A stretch of 64,000 nucleotides of DNA from Ulvibacterium marinum (GCF_003626755.1 NZ_RBCJ01000002.1:744001-808000), one strand, 5' to 3'; positions 9,902 through 18,379 are shown, counted from the first letter of the stretch. The notes: generated from the letters alone by a model not told the origin. Numbers and translations: made by a program.

Positions 9902-11098
9902 CTATTTTAGCAGGTCCCTAATAATTTTGGCCATTTTTTTGGCTTTGTCCTGTACCTCACTTTCTGTCCATCCCAGTTTAATAAGGCAAGAAACGTTTCG
10001 ACCGATCCACTCATCGGACTGCGCAAAATTGGATTTTGAATAATCGGGCAACTGTTCATGAACTTCTTTCGGCAGTTTGCCCAAGGATTTTTTATGAATA
10101 AGATGTTCCCATTCGCGATAGTAATGCCAATTATTGTCAAACCAATAAAAACAGCCGTCCACACCTTCTTCGCCCAAAGCTGTATGAACCTTTTTTGCCA
10201 TCTTTACATTTGGAAGAAAGAAACTCAAAAAAGCATAGCTTTCCTCTCCACCTCGGGGAACACGTCTAAAGCTGATTTCGGGAATACTTTCCAGAGTTTC
10301 GCGTAAAATCAAGTAGTTTCTTTTTTGAATGGCCAAAAATTCATCCAACCGTTGAATCTGGGCCAATCCCACAGCCGCGTGAAGTTCCGATATTCGAAAA
10401 TTATATCCTAAAAAGGGATGCCCCTCTGCTCCCCTATCCTTTCCAATATGATCGTGTCCATGATCGGAATAATGGTCGGCATTTGAATAATACTTCTCAT
10501 TATTTGTGATGATAGCACCGCCTTCACCACAGGTGATAGTCTTCACATAATCGAACGAAAAACAACCCAAATCCCCATAACTACCCAAAGGTTTTCCTTC
10601 AAAAGTACCGCCTATGGCCTGGCAGGCATCTTCCAACAACAAAAGTCTATGGTCTTGGCAAATAGATTTCAAAGCCCTTAAGTCGGCCATAGATCCACAC
10701 ATATGTACAGGCATCACTGCTTTGGTGCTTTTGGTAATGGCTTGCTCTACCGCCTTGGGATCCAAGGTCAAGGTATCGTCTACATTGACCAAAATTGGAA
10801 CGGCTCCAAGGGCCAAAATGGATTCAAAACTGGCCACAAAAGTAAAAGTAGGCATAATTACCTCGTCCCCAGCCCCTATTCCTGCACTTGCCAAGGCTAT
10901 GGTAAGGGCAGCGGTACCACTACTCACCACTTGGGCATAGTTCACTTCCATTCGCTCGGCCAAGGCTTTTTCCAACGCTAGGGCTTTCCAATGTCCCTTA
11001 CGCATTGCATCAAACCCGTAGCGCATTAACACGCCTGAATCCAAAACATCGTTTACTTCCTTTCTTTCCTTATCGCTAAAAAGCTCAAATCCTGGCAT
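9902..11098 (-). CDS. kdnA: KdnA-type aminotransferase (DegT/DnrJ/EryC1/StrS family)
   Basis: PLP-dependent sugar aminotransferase of 398 residues. Fold-type I residues are visible: Asp157 in LLEDACQ and the Schiff-base Lys186 in DYVKTITCGEGG. From memory, the start MPGFELF and the block SDHGHDHIGKDRGAE closely match Shewanella KdnA, which with the dehydrogenase KdnB converts Kdo to 8-amino-3,8-dideoxy-manno-octulosonate for LPS. That substrate is therefore likely but not proven, and no kdnB gene lies in this window. It is convergent with ribBA with 2 bases between them and follows the nitroreductase gene on the same strand; a heptanucleotide repeat sits 7-41 bases upstream of its ATG. Confidence 0.85.
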   Translation of the reverse strand: MPGFELFSDKERKEVNDVLDSGVLMRYGFDAMRKGHWKALALEKALAERMEVNYAQVVSSGTAALTIALASAGIGAGDEVIMPTFTFVASFESILALGAVPILVNVDDTLTLDPKAVEQAITKSTKAVMPVHMCGSMADLRALKSICQDHRLLLLEDACQAIGGTFEGKPLGSYGDLGCFSFDYVKTITCGEGGAIITNNEKYYSNADHYSDHGHDHIGKDRGAEGHPFLGYNFRISELHAAVGLAQIQRLDEFLAIQKRNYLILRETLESIPEISFRRVPRGGEESYAFLSFFLPNVKMAKKVHTALGEEGVDGCFYWFDNNWHYYREWEHLIHKKSLGKLPKEVHEQLPDYSKSNFAQSDEWIGRNVSCLIKLGWTESEVQDKAKKMAKIIRDLLK

Positions 11099-11104
11099 AT
11101 ACTA

Positions 11105-11139
11105 GTTGATGATTGATGGTTGATGGTTGATGGTTGATG
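11105..11139. repeat. five tandem heptamers upstream of kdnA
   Basis: Five consecutive 7-base units GTTGATG (the second is ATTGATG) fill 11105-11139; on the kdnA coding strand they read CATCAAC. They occupy the leader just before the kdnA ATG at 11098 and begin 6 bases beyond the nitroreductase CDS. Length change by slippage could alter leader spacing or structure. Confidence 0.9.
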
Positions 11140-11144
11140 AAAAT

Positions 11145-11780
11145 CTAAAATATTTCAATAATACTGTCATCCATCTTTTTTCGAACTTTTTTAAAGCCGG
11201 AGAACATATCGTCCTTTGCCCGATACCCTACCGGCAAAACCAATACGGAATTCAGACCCTTTTCAGGAAGCTCCAATAGTTTGTCATAACCTTCTGGATT
11301 AAAACCTTCCATGGGACAAGAGTCGATCTTTTCCATGGCACATACAGTCAATAGGTTACCCATGGATAAATATGCTTGATTGATACACCATTGTTGAATT
11401 TCCGGAGTCTTTTTCTGTGAAAAATCATCCAAAAGTGCTACCAAATAGGGCTCCAAAACCTCATCAGGAGTATTCCTGATTTTTTTTACTCTTTTAAAAT
11501 AGTTCTTAATGAAATCTGTATTGATAACACTTTCAATACAAATCACCAATACATGGGACGCCTGGGCTACTTGTTGTTGTCCAAAAGAATGGGATACCAA
11601 CTGTTTTTGTAGGTCCTTATCCTTCAAAACAACCATTCTAATAGGCTGTAGCCCATAGGAAGTTGCCGTAAGATTGAAAGCTTGTTTTAGTAATTCGACC
11701 TTTTCCTGCGAGAGCACTTTCTCATGGTCGAATTTTTTCACGGCATAACGCCATTCAAGATTTTCTATACTGTTAGACAT
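11145..11780 (-). CDS. NAD(P)H-dependent nitroreductase (NfsB/FRase-like)
   Basis: FMN-dependent oxidoreductase of 211 residues that fits the nitroreductase family: RYAVKKFD at the N-terminus (the phosphate-binding R-x-x-x-K-x-F/Y start), ATSYGLQPIRMVVL near residue 40, and SCPMEGFNPEGYDKLL near 155 with GLNSVLVLPVGYR after it. Substrates of such enzymes are quinones, nitroaromatics or flavins; none can be specified. The first in-frame start is a TTG at 11801, but the ATG at 11780 is directly before the conserved domain and is preferred. Probably co-transcribed with kdnA downstream. Confidence 0.88.
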   Translation of the reverse strand: MSNSIENLEWRYAVKKFDHEKVLSQEKVELLKQAFNLTATSYGLQPIRMVVLKDKDLQKQLVSHSFGQQQVAQASHVLVICIESVINTDFIKNYFKRVKKIRNTPDEVLEPYLVALLDDFSQKKTPEIQQWCINQAYLSMGNLLTVCAMEKIDSCPMEGFNPEGYDKLLELPEKGLNSVLVLPVGYRAKDDMFSGFKKVRKKMDDSIIEIF

Positions 11781-11832
11781 CGTAATATTTAAATTTTCCA
11801 ATGCGATGGAAAGCTCAACTAATTAAAATGCA

Positions 11833-12588
11833 TTATCCAAAAAACCACAGTTTTATGGACATAGCGATGACCATTATGACCAAAAACGTTTTGATAAAGC
11901 CATCTCCTTTTTTCACTGAAATCCTACTGGAAAACCAAGCTCCAGTCCCATTACCGATTGCTAAAATAAGACCCACTTCCCAGTTTACTTTGTCATTGAT
12001 AACAAATACTATCAAAGCTGCAATCGTATAGATGAGCACCACGGCCACCTTTGTGGCATTGGCCCTCACGAGTGTCATTTGGTTTACATAATGCAAAAAT
12101 AGGATAATTATAAATCCTAGACCCGCATTGATGAATCCACCGTAAATTCCAAAAAAGAAAAAAGCCAAGATCCCTATCCAAAGATGTTTGCCGGTTATCC
12201 TTTCCTGTAGCTCCATCAATTTCATCTTGGGTTTAAAAACGATGATAAGGACAACTATGACCATTATAATGGCCAAAATTCTATTAAAGGTCTCTCCCTT
12301 AATGTCCACGGCAATGTAAGCACCAATAATAGCGCCTAATAAAGCGGATAGTCCCAAATACAAATTAAATGGAAAAGTGGAGACTCCCTTACTTTTAAAA
12401 CCAACGGTAGCAAGGCTGTTTTGAATGACCACGGCAACCCTATTGGTTCCGTTGGCAACACTTGGAGGCAATCCCAAGAAGATCAATACGGGCAACGAGA
12501 TCAAGGATCCTCCCCCAGCTACTGTATTGATGAATCCCACAGCGAAACCTACAATGACCAATAGTGGATAGTGATACCATTCTTCCAT
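11833..12588 (-). CDS. TauE/SafE-family permease
   Basis: Inner-membrane protein of 251 residues with about eight hydrophobic segments. Family signatures are present: VGFINTVAGGGSLISLP near residue 18, GLPPSVANGTNRVAV near 40 and GFINAGLGFIIIL near 150. Members export or import small sulfur-containing or organic anions (sulfite, sulfoacetate, taurine-related compounds); the substrate is unknown here. It lies 52 bases upstream of the nitroreductase on the same strand. Confidence 0.9.
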   Translation of the reverse strand: MEEWYHYPLLVIVGFAVGFINTVAGGGSLISLPVLIFLGLPPSVANGTNRVAVVIQNSLATVGFKSKGVSTFPFNLYLGLSALLGAIIGAYIAVDIKGETFNRILAIIMVIVVLIIVFKPKMKLMELQERITGKHLWIGILAFFFFGIYGGFINAGLGFIIILFLHYVNQMTLVRANATKVAVVLIYTIAALIVFVINDKVNWEVGLILAIGNGTGAWFSSRISVKKGDGFIKTFLVIMVIAMSIKLWFFG

Positions 12589-12664
12589 GGATGTAAAAAT
12601 AGTTCCAAAAATAGAATTTACAGGGATTCGTATTCAAAAAACACGGAAGCGGTAGCAATGCATG

Positions 12665-13564
12665 TTACTTTTTCTTCAGATGACGTTTAAAGTGAAGGAT
12701 ATAGGTCATATTGAAACCAAAATTTAGATTGGGGTTTCTAAAATTAAAGTTATTCCGTGTCTGGGTTATAAAAGAATCTTCTACCATTCGAACAGCATTG
12801 GTCAACATGAATTGAAGCATAACATCACCAATTTCCCAATTTACACCCAAGGCAAAGGGGCCATAGGTATCAAAGGATTCTATGGGATTTGCCGTATAAT
12901 AGTATTCGGACACTACGGAAACATGATTGCCCAATTTATATCGTCCCCCAAAACCTATAGCAAAATGGCTTTGAGGATCCTCCGGTGAATATTCAAGTCC
13001 TCTATGAATAAAAGTAGGGGCTATTTGAAGTGAGAAATTGGAAGAAATCTTCTTGCCTATCAGCAATTGAGACGTAAATGATAGCCTGTTTGAAAAATCA
13101 TCCTGTATTGATGGGGAAACCAGACCTTCACTAAAATAACTCGACCCCTGAAAAAAGGTCACGCTTACCGGAGAGCCTTCACCATCACTACGTTGTTTGA
13201 TCAATTTATATTTCAGGTAAGCATCGAACAAACCATCATAGGTAGTTCCGCCAAACCCGACTGAAAGCCGATCGGAAATACCATATTCCAGTGCAATTCT
13301 TGAACTTAGACGATCAGCGGCAAAACTTTGGGTTCTATCTGCGGGTGTGTTCCAAAATCGGTTGGCAACAAAAACATCCAGAATTCCTTTTTTTCGGGTT
13401 TCTATGGAATGTCCAAAGGCAATTCTGGTGAATTTAAAAGTAGCCTGCGTATATTGGGGAGTATCCTCATATTCCTTGTCGAGTATACCCAGAAGGTCTT
13501 GCCCTATTGCAGCCGTCAAAGAGCAGAACCAGACTAAACACAAAACTTTTATTTTAGCTTTCAT
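12665..13564 (-). CDS. DUF5777-family outer-membrane beta-barrel protein (copy 1)
   Basis: Predicted 299-residue secreted barrel. A signal peptide (MKAKIKVLCLVWFCSLTAAIGQ) is followed by the DUF5777-type region (FKFTRIAFGHSIETRKKGILD) and alternating beta strands with aromatic ends to the C-terminus. Function is not known; these barrels often sit with YceI and cytochrome-like genes. The start at 13564 gives a clean signal peptide and overlaps the upstream YceI gene by 11 bases, so translation is probably coupled; the longer frame to 13609 adds non-signal-like residues. It is a paralogue of the gene at 17106-17966. Confidence 0.82.
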   Translation of the reverse strand: MKAKIKVLCLVWFCSLTAAIGQDLLGILDKEYEDTPQYTQATFKFTRIAFGHSIETRKKGILDVFVANRFWNTPADRTQSFAADRLSSRIALEYGISDRLSVGFGGTTYDGLFDAYLKYKLIKQRSDGEGSPVSVTFFQGSSYFSEGLVSPSIQDDFSNRLSFTSQLLIGKKISSNFSLQIAPTFIHRGLEYSPEDPQSHFAIGFGGRYKLGNHVSVVSEYYYTANPIESFDTYGPFALGVNWEIGDVMLQFMLTNAVRMVEDSFITQTRNNFNFRNPNLNFGFNMTYILHFKRHLKKK

Positions 13565-14099
13565 AAGGCCGATATTCAAATCTAAAATCCACCGAAATTG
13601 TTTTCGCAATATTACCTGCTAAAAGTGGAGGTATTTTAATGCTATAGTCCTTAACAAAGGCCTCAAAGGTCCCGGAAACTATATAAGTGCCTTCGATATT
13701 CTCTATTTTGGTCTTTATTTCCAATTCCTTGGACACTCCGTGCATAGAAAATGTACCCCTTACCATCCTGGTTTGTTCACCTTCCTGTGAAGGGTCGAAA
13801 TCCGAAATCTTGCCTTCAAAAGTAGCTTTCGGATAAATATCCGATTCAATATAGCTTTCATTGAAGTGTTCGCGCATCAAGGCTTTTTCAAATACAAAAG
13901 CGTTCATAAGCATGCTAACGGCGATATCATGGGTAGATAAATCAATAATACTTAATACTTGATTATTCTCGGCCTTGATATTTTCTACGGAAGTATATGA
14001 AAAAAAGGAGACCCTCCCCTGCCGAGCGATAAATTTTTCTTCGGTTGGTTGTTGTCCGTAAAATATGAACAGGAAAAAAAGTGAAATCACTTTATTCAT
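13554..14099 (-). CDS. YceI-like periplasmic protein (copy 1)
   Basis: Secreted protein of 181 residues with a short N-terminal hydrophobic signal. The YceI lipocalin-like pattern is visible: REHFNESYIESDIYPKATF near residue 75, then TFSMHGVSKELEI near 118 and the C-terminal DYSIKIPPLLAGNIAKTISV. YceI proteins bind isoprenoid or other amphiphilic molecules in the periplasm. It overlaps the OB-fold gene upstream by 8 bases and the DUF5777 gene downstream by 11 bases, making a three-gene coupled unit that is duplicated at 17.1-18.9 kb. Confidence 0.88.
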   Translation of the reverse strand: MNKVISLFFLFIFYGQQPTEEKFIARQGRVSFFSYTSVENIKAENNQVLSIIDLSTHDIAVSMLMNAFVFEKALMREHFNESYIESDIYPKATFEGKISDFDPSQEGEQTRMVRGTFSMHGVSKELEIKTKIENIEGTYIVSGTFEAFVKDYSIKIPPLLAGNIAKTISVDFRFEYRPYES

Positions 14100-14526
14100 T
14101 GGTTTTTCTTTGGGAAATAATACAGTTTAGAAAAATGGCATCTTTTAAAAACCCCTTGAAAACTCCTTTTAACCGTATGGTATCCTTTGGTCTTAAATTT
14201 TCAATCCCTATGGTTTGGTCGGTCTGCATATCACATATTACACAAGCGGATTCATTGGCACCGCCTTCCAATAATATGGTAATCCTATTATTTATACTAT
14301 TGATTTCTTTTATGGTGCCTTCTATTTCAACAATTTTTTCCGGTTCAAGATAATAATCGTTCTCTTTTTCAAAATGTGAAATAAGCGTTTCAGCATTCAA
14401 ATGGAGCTCAGGTTCAGCATACAAAATGTTCACATCTTCTGAATCATACATTCTCCATAGCAAAAAGATACTTCCTAGAAAAGCTGTGAGGATCAATAGT
14501 CCAATAAATTTACCCAATCTTTTCAA
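14092..14526 (-). CDS. membrane-anchored OB-fold protein (tRNA_anti-like, copy 1)
   Basis: Small protein of 144 residues: one N-terminal membrane helix (residues about 5-25) and a periplasmic OB-fold of the tRNA_anti-like type (KIVEIEGTIKEINSINN, later KDTIRLKGVFKGFLKD). It carries an ACVICD cysteine pair, absent in the paralogue at 17984. The frame starts at TTG 14526; no ATG gives the anchor helix. It starts the first copy of the OB/YceI/DUF5777 module, downstream of a strong terminator at 14592-14622, so it probably has its own promoter. Function unknown. Confidence 0.72.
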   Translation of the reverse strand: MKRLGKFIGLLILTAFLGSIFLLWRMYDSEDVNILYAEPELHLNAETLISHFEKENDYYLEPEKIVEIEGTIKEINSINNRITILLEGGANESACVICDMQTDQTIGIENLRPKDTIRLKGVFKGFLKDAIFLNCIISQRKTNE

Positions 14527-14591
14527 TATGAATGCTATAGATTATCATGCAATTACAAATACTTCTATTCCCGATACAAATTTAAAAGTAA

Positions 14592-14622
14592 AACCTAGGG
14601 TTTCGTTTGGAAACCCTAGGTT
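14592..14622 (-). terminator. intrinsic terminator after the cupredoxin lipoprotein gene
   Basis: A perfect 12-base inverted repeat (AACCTAGGGTTT at 14592-14603 with AAACCCTAGGTT at 14611-14622) and a 7-base loop, followed on the minus strand by a T-rich run (TTTTACTTTT). It separates transcription of the 14654-16615 gene from the module at 12.6-14.5 kb. Confidence 0.8.
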
Positions 14623-14653
14623 CAAAACTAACAAAAAAACATAATCTCCTTTT

Positions 14654-16615
14654 TCAATCTATTATCGTTAGGGTTCCTGTCATGGGACTGTGGAACTCGC
14701 AGTTGTAGAACAAAGTATCCGGCGCATCGTTTGGAATGGTGAATGTTACGGTTCCCGATGCCTCGCCGTTGTTGGTCACCCCATCATTGTACGCATTTCC
14801 CGTACCGGTACTTTGAACACTCTTGATGATGAACGGATGGCCGGGAGCATCAACATTAAATTCATAGGTTTCCCCTCTTTTTAAGGTCAAATCAGGGTTT
14901 ACGGCATTATCCAAACCCTCACCGGAAAGGATATAAGCAGATGCCGCTTGATTGGTAACCTCATAGACCTTACTGCCACCTCCTGCATCCGGTGCGGCTT
15001 CCGTATCTGGGTTAAGAATAGGCCAAACACCCGCCACTGGGAAGCCTACGCCAAAGTTGTCGCCCCGTTGGGCATCCTGCCCAAAATAGTAGAGCGGCCA
15101 TCCTTTATACGTGAGCTGTTGCCTCCCAAAAACATCGATAGAACCAAAATCGGACTCATCCAAAATACTCGGGATATTCTGTAAATTTTCCTCAAATATG
15201 GGCCATACCCCGTTATTGGAGAAGTCGTCCGCCGTAAAATTGTTCACCCCATTGGTGTCATTGACAAACCGGTACAAAGTGTTGCCCTCGGCATCGGTCA
15301 TATAGAACGTTTGTGCATCTCCCGGTTCATAGGTGTCCGTAAGGTTGGTCTCGATTCCACCGGAATCCCTACCTACCAATTGGGCCTGGGTCATCATAAT
15401 CGAGTAATCGGGTTTGGCCACGTACCAAACATCACCTACACCATCTCCATTTACATCACCGGCAACACCATCATTCGCGAAAAGATAAAGTGGCCAACCC
15501 TTGTACGTAGTCTGCATTTCCCCATCACTTCGCGTTATGGTATTAAAATCGTCCGCATCAAGCCCGTTATCAAGGGTAAGATCCGCTTCATAAAATATGG
15601 GCCAAGCATCAACACACCCATCAATACAATTGGAATCACCTGTGCTATCAAGCGAAAAGAAGTAAAGGGAAAAACCTTCGGAATTAGTCAAGATATTTCC
15701 GAAAGTAGCATCATTCTGCAATCTTACCGCATTAGGTTCAGCTTCTGGGGCGGTCTCGGTATCGAGATTAAGTATGGGCCAAACACCCGCTACCGGGAAA
15801 CCTACACCAAAGTTATCGCCTCGCTGTCCATCCTGCCCGAAATAGTAGAGCGGCCATCCTTTATAGGTAAGCTGCTGCCTGCCAAAAACATCGATAGAAC
15901 CAAAATCCGATTCATCCAAAATACTGGGGATATTCTGCAAAGTTTCCTCAAATATGGGCCATACCGCATCGTTGGAGAAGTCATCATTTGTGAAGTTGTT
16001 CACCCCATTGGTGTCATTGACAAACCGGTACAAGGTATTGCCCTCGGCATCGGTCATGTAGAACGTCTGTGCATCGCCTGGTTCATAGGTATCAGTTAAG
16101 TTGGTCTCATTTCCACCGGAATCCCTGCCCACCAATTGTGCCTGGGTCATCATAATCGAGTAATCGGGTTTGGCCACGTACCAAACATCATTAACACCAT
16201 CACCATTTACATCACTTGTAGAGGCATCATTTGCAAACAAATAAAGGGGCCAGCCCTTATAAGTGGTCTGCATTTCGCCATCGCTTCGGGTTATGGCACC
16301 AAAATCTGCTGCGTCAAGCCCGTTATCAAGGGTAAGGTCCGCTTCATAAAATATGGGCCAAGAACCCACACAACCATCAACACAATTGGAATCGCCCTTG
16401 CTATCCAACGAAAAGAAATAGAGCGAAAAGCCATCTTCATTGGTCAGGATATTACCAAAAGTGGCATCATTCCGCAGTTGAACCGTGCTAACTTCCGGAG
16501 GCGGGGGGCCATCATCTCCAGGGTCGTTATCCGTTGGATCGTTATCATCGCTACTACAACCTAGCAGTGCCAAAAATGTCAGGGATACTAAAAAGAACTT
16601 TTTCATTTCAATCAT
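14654..16615 (-). CDS. lipoprotein with duplicated secreted-repeat unit and C-terminal cupredoxin
   Basis: Outer-membrane lipoprotein candidate of 653 residues. The signal peptide ends in ALLGC (lipid Cys20), then an Asp/Pro-rich linker to about 43. Residues 44-294 and 295-545 are two near-identical 252-residue units; each holds two Lipoprotein_15-type segments (RNDATFGNILTNEDGFSLYF, NCVDGCVGSWPIFY, TYKGWPLYLF). Residues about 549-653 form a cupredoxin with apparent type 1 copper ligands: His in PGHPF and Cys/His/Met in YNCEFHSPMTG. I infer a role in periplasmic or surface electron transfer or metal binding. An alternative ATG lies at 16606. A terminator follows at 14592-14622. Confidence 0.87.
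   Translation of the reverse strand: MIEMKKFFLVSLTFLALLGCSSDDNDPTDNDPGDDGPPPPEVSTVQLRNDATFGNILTNEDGFSLYFFSLDSKGDSNCVDGCVGSWPIFYEADLTLDNGLDAADFGAITRSDGEMQTTYKGWPLYLFANDASTSDVNGDGVNDVWYVAKPDYSIMMTQAQLVGRDSGGNETNLTDTYEPGDAQTFYMTDAEGNTLYRFVNDTNGVNNFTNDDFSNDAVWPIFEETLQNIPSILDESDFGSIDVFGRQQLTYKGWPLYYFGQDGQRGDNFGVGFPVAGVWPILNLDTETAPEAEPNAVRLQNDATFGNILTNSEGFSLYFFSLDSTGDSNCIDGCVDAWPIFYEADLTLDNGLDADDFNTITRSDGEMQTTYKGWPLYLFANDGVAGDVNGDGVGDVWYVAKPDYSIMMTQAQLVGRDSGGIETNLTDTYEPGDAQTFYMTDAEGNTLYRFVNDTNGVNNFTADDFSNNGVWPIFEENLQNIPSILDESDFGSIDVFGRQQLTYKGWPLYYFGQDAQRGDNFGVGFPVAGVWPILNPDTEAAPDAGGGSKVYEVTNQAASAYILSGEGLDNAVNPDLTLKRGETYEFNVDAPGHPFIIKSVQSTGTGNAYNDGVTNNGEASGTVTFTIPNDAPDTLFYNCEFHSPMTGTLTIID
14975..16486 (-). 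repeat. two 756-base direct repeats inside the lipoprotein gene
   Basis: The DNA at about 14975-15730 and 15731-16486 aligns in frame with a constant offset of 756 bases (252 codons); for example the run CGAGTAATCGGGTTTGGCCA occurs at 15401 and at 16157. Nucleotide identity is high, pointing to a recent tandem duplication or ongoing gene conversion. The unit could expand or contract by recombination. Confidence 0.9.
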
Positions 16616-16707
16616 TTTAAAATTAATGTCATATCAAAGCAACTATTTATCAATGCCTTATACCACAAAATGTGGGTCAAAGGGAATAATGGATCGTAAA
16701 AGGGAAT

Positions 16708-16735
16708 AAAACGCCATAAACAAACGGGGCGTTTC
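16708..16735 (-). terminator. possible terminator between HMA-like gene and cupredoxin lipoprotein gene
   Basis: AAACGCC at 16709-16715 pairs with GGCGTTT at 16728-16734, and the minus strand continues TTTTATT. The stem is short, so read-through is possible. It lies in the 157-base gap after the gene at 16773-17090. Confidence 0.45.
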
Positions 16736-16772
16736 CCTGCTATATTTATATAATGGTATCCACATGTTGTCC

Positions 16773-17090
16773 TTATCCCGTTTTGGTAAGTCCAACAAGG
16801 GAACTGTGAAACAGGGCTTCCCCCCTATTTTCTGAACACTTGCACCATGGATGCACATAATTCTTCATATTAATTCTTTCCCCTTTTTGAGGATAGCCCA
16901 ATGCTGTTAAGGTGTTCAATGCCGTGGAAAGCTCATTGGCCCTTACGAAATTGAACACTACCAAGGAATCGAAGGGATAGAGATAGACATTGGTAATGTT
17001 CTCAATTTTTAGCAGCTCTATCTTTATCTTTCCAGAACACCTTGTACAAAATGAATTTTGCACTTCAATTTTCGCCATACCTGATTTCAT
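16773..17090 (-). CDS. small HMA-like CxxC protein
   Basis: Protein of 105 residues with no signal peptide. Residues about 5-75 resemble a heavy-metal-associated ferredoxin-like domain: SFCTRCSGKIK gives the CxxC pair at the expected loop, followed by a strand and TALNTLTALGYPQKG. A second cysteine pair occurs in WCKCSEN near residue 83. Such domains carry Cu(I) or other soft metals in the cytoplasm. The start is either ATG 17090 or ATG 17078. It follows the DUF5777 gene by 15 bases and precedes the cupredoxin lipoprotein, which fits a copper theme; that link is inference. Confidence 0.68.
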   Translation of the reverse strand: MKSGMAKIEVQNSFCTRCSGKIKIELLKIENITNVYLYPFDSLVVFNFVRANELSTALNTLTALGYPQKGERINMKNYVHPWCKCSENRGEALFHSSLVGLTKTG

Positions 17091-17105
17091 ATCCGTTCGT
17101 ATTAG

Positions 17106-17966
17106 TTAAAAAACCCTTGAAAGGTTGAATCCAAAGAAAATATCCCCGTTGCCCCAATCTCCGGTAGCCTGACCTAAAAAGGTATTGGTATTCATAGGTT
17201 GGGCATTGGTAAAGTGTAATTGAAATACATGGCCCCCGGTTTCCAGATCAAACCCAATGGAAAGTGGATTTTTGAAAGGCGAATTGGCCGCCCTGTTCAG
17301 GTGTAGACCATAATCAATGTTAATAGACCACCTTTTTGTCAATTTATGCCTTCCCCCAATGCCAATGGTGTATTGTGAATTTTCCTGTCCATTAAAAGCC
17401 ACAAGATTATCATGGAAAAACGTAGGAGCTAATTGCAAGGAGAGATTCTTGTTCAGTTTTCTGGAGATCAGGGCCTGCGTGGAATAGCTCAACCTATGCT
17501 CAAACTTCAGACCAGGCAAAATCTCTTCCTCCAAAGCAGTGTTCATTAATACACTGTTAAATACAACTACGGTAAAGGGAGACCCTCCCCTTCCTTGTCT
17601 CACAAGCCTTAACTTTAATGAGCCCTCGTAGGTTTTTTGAAAGGAGCTTCGTGAAATACCTATGTTTATACCGTCCGAGATTCCATAGATGAAATTGAGT
17701 CGGGTAACGGCCTGATCCAATCCAAAGAAATCCTCTATCCCTGTTTTCACTGATCCAAACCTATGGGATACCACAAAAAAAAGTTGTTTTTTGGAAACCA
17801 TTTTTGTGGATTCAAAGTTTACAATTTTCAAGCCCTTAAAAGCGGCTATTTCATATTCATCCTCAGTGGAGATGTTATCTATTTCATCCAAGAGATCATC
17901 TTCCTGTGCCAAGGCAAAAAATGGTATCAATATGATTAGAATACTCAACTTTCTCATTTCTAACAT
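17106..17966 (-). CDS. DUF5777-family outer-membrane beta-barrel protein (copy 2)
   Basis: Predicted secreted barrel of 286 residues with signal peptide MLEMRKLSILIILIPFFALAQ. It shares layout and motifs with the gene at 12665: an acidic N-terminus, VSHRFGSVKTGIEDFFGLD, GISDGINIGISRSSFQ and QALISRKLNKNLSLQLAPTF, matching SQLLIGKKISSNFSLQIAPTF of copy 1 in position. Function unknown; probably an outer-membrane partner of the YceI and OB-fold proteins encoded immediately upstream. A second ATG at 17957 also gives a good signal peptide. Confidence 0.82.
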   Translation of the reverse strand: MLEMRKLSILIILIPFFALAQEDDLLDEIDNISTEDEYEIAAFKGLKIVNFESTKMVSKKQLFFVVSHRFGSVKTGIEDFFGLDQAVTRLNFIYGISDGINIGISRSSFQKTYEGSLKLRLVRQGRGGSPFTVVVFNSVLMNTALEEEILPGLKFEHRLSYSTQALISRKLNKNLSLQLAPTFFHDNLVAFNGQENSQYTIGIGGRHKLTKRWSINIDYGLHLNRAANSPFKNPLSIGFDLETGGHVFQLHFTNAQPMNTNTFLGQATGDWGNGDIFFGFNLSRVF

Positions 17967-17983
17967 GGTTTTTTTAGTGATTG

Positions 17984-18379
17984 TTAGTTATTATGTATCA
18001 GGGTGGCCTGATCAATTTTAACCAGTTCCAGAAGATCGTCATAACCTACACATCTTCCCTTTATGGTAACTTGGTCCGCTATGGATAAATCGTTCGGAGC
18101 ATCCATGATAAAACCGGCCTGTACTTTATCATCGATAACTATGGCATTCTGCTCAATGACCGTAATTTTTCCGTGTATTTGTACCACCTGATCCACATAC
18201 TTTGGCATTTTATCCTCCTTACCAAAATCCATATGTATTTGTGCAGCGGATATAGTATAGGCAACCCGTTCCGTAGCAATATCCCTATGACTTTTATAGA
18301 TGTAGTTATACATGGAGATTGCAAGAATTAGCAAAACCAATACACCGGCCAATACGACATACAATTTTTTACCCTTCAT
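17984..18379 (-). CDS. membrane-anchored OB-fold protein (tRNA_anti-like, copy 2)
   Basis: Protein of 131 residues with one N-terminal membrane helix (about 5-25) and a periplasmic OB-fold: IYKSHRDIATERVAYTIS, then KYVDQVVQIHGKITVIEQN, VTIKGRCVGYDDLLE and a final KIDQATLIHNN. This matches the common Bacteroidota OB-fold/tRNA_anti-like small protein; function unknown. The start overlaps the stop of the YceI gene upstream as ATGA, so the two are coupled. Paralogue of 14092-14526, with gene order relative to YceI reversed. Confidence 0.78.
   Translation of the reverse strand: MKGKKLYVVLAGVLVLLILAISMYNYIYKSHRDIATERVAYTISAAQIHMDFGKEDKMPKYVDQVVQIHGKITVIEQNAIVIDDKVQAGFIMDAPNDLSIADQVTIKGRCVGYDDLLELVKIDQATLIHNN

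Noticed and set aside
15311-16099. 262-residue frame antisense to the cupredoxin lipoprotein gene
   Set aside because: Long only because the sense gene is repetitive with biased codons; its translation repeats with the same 252-codon period and looks like a shadow.
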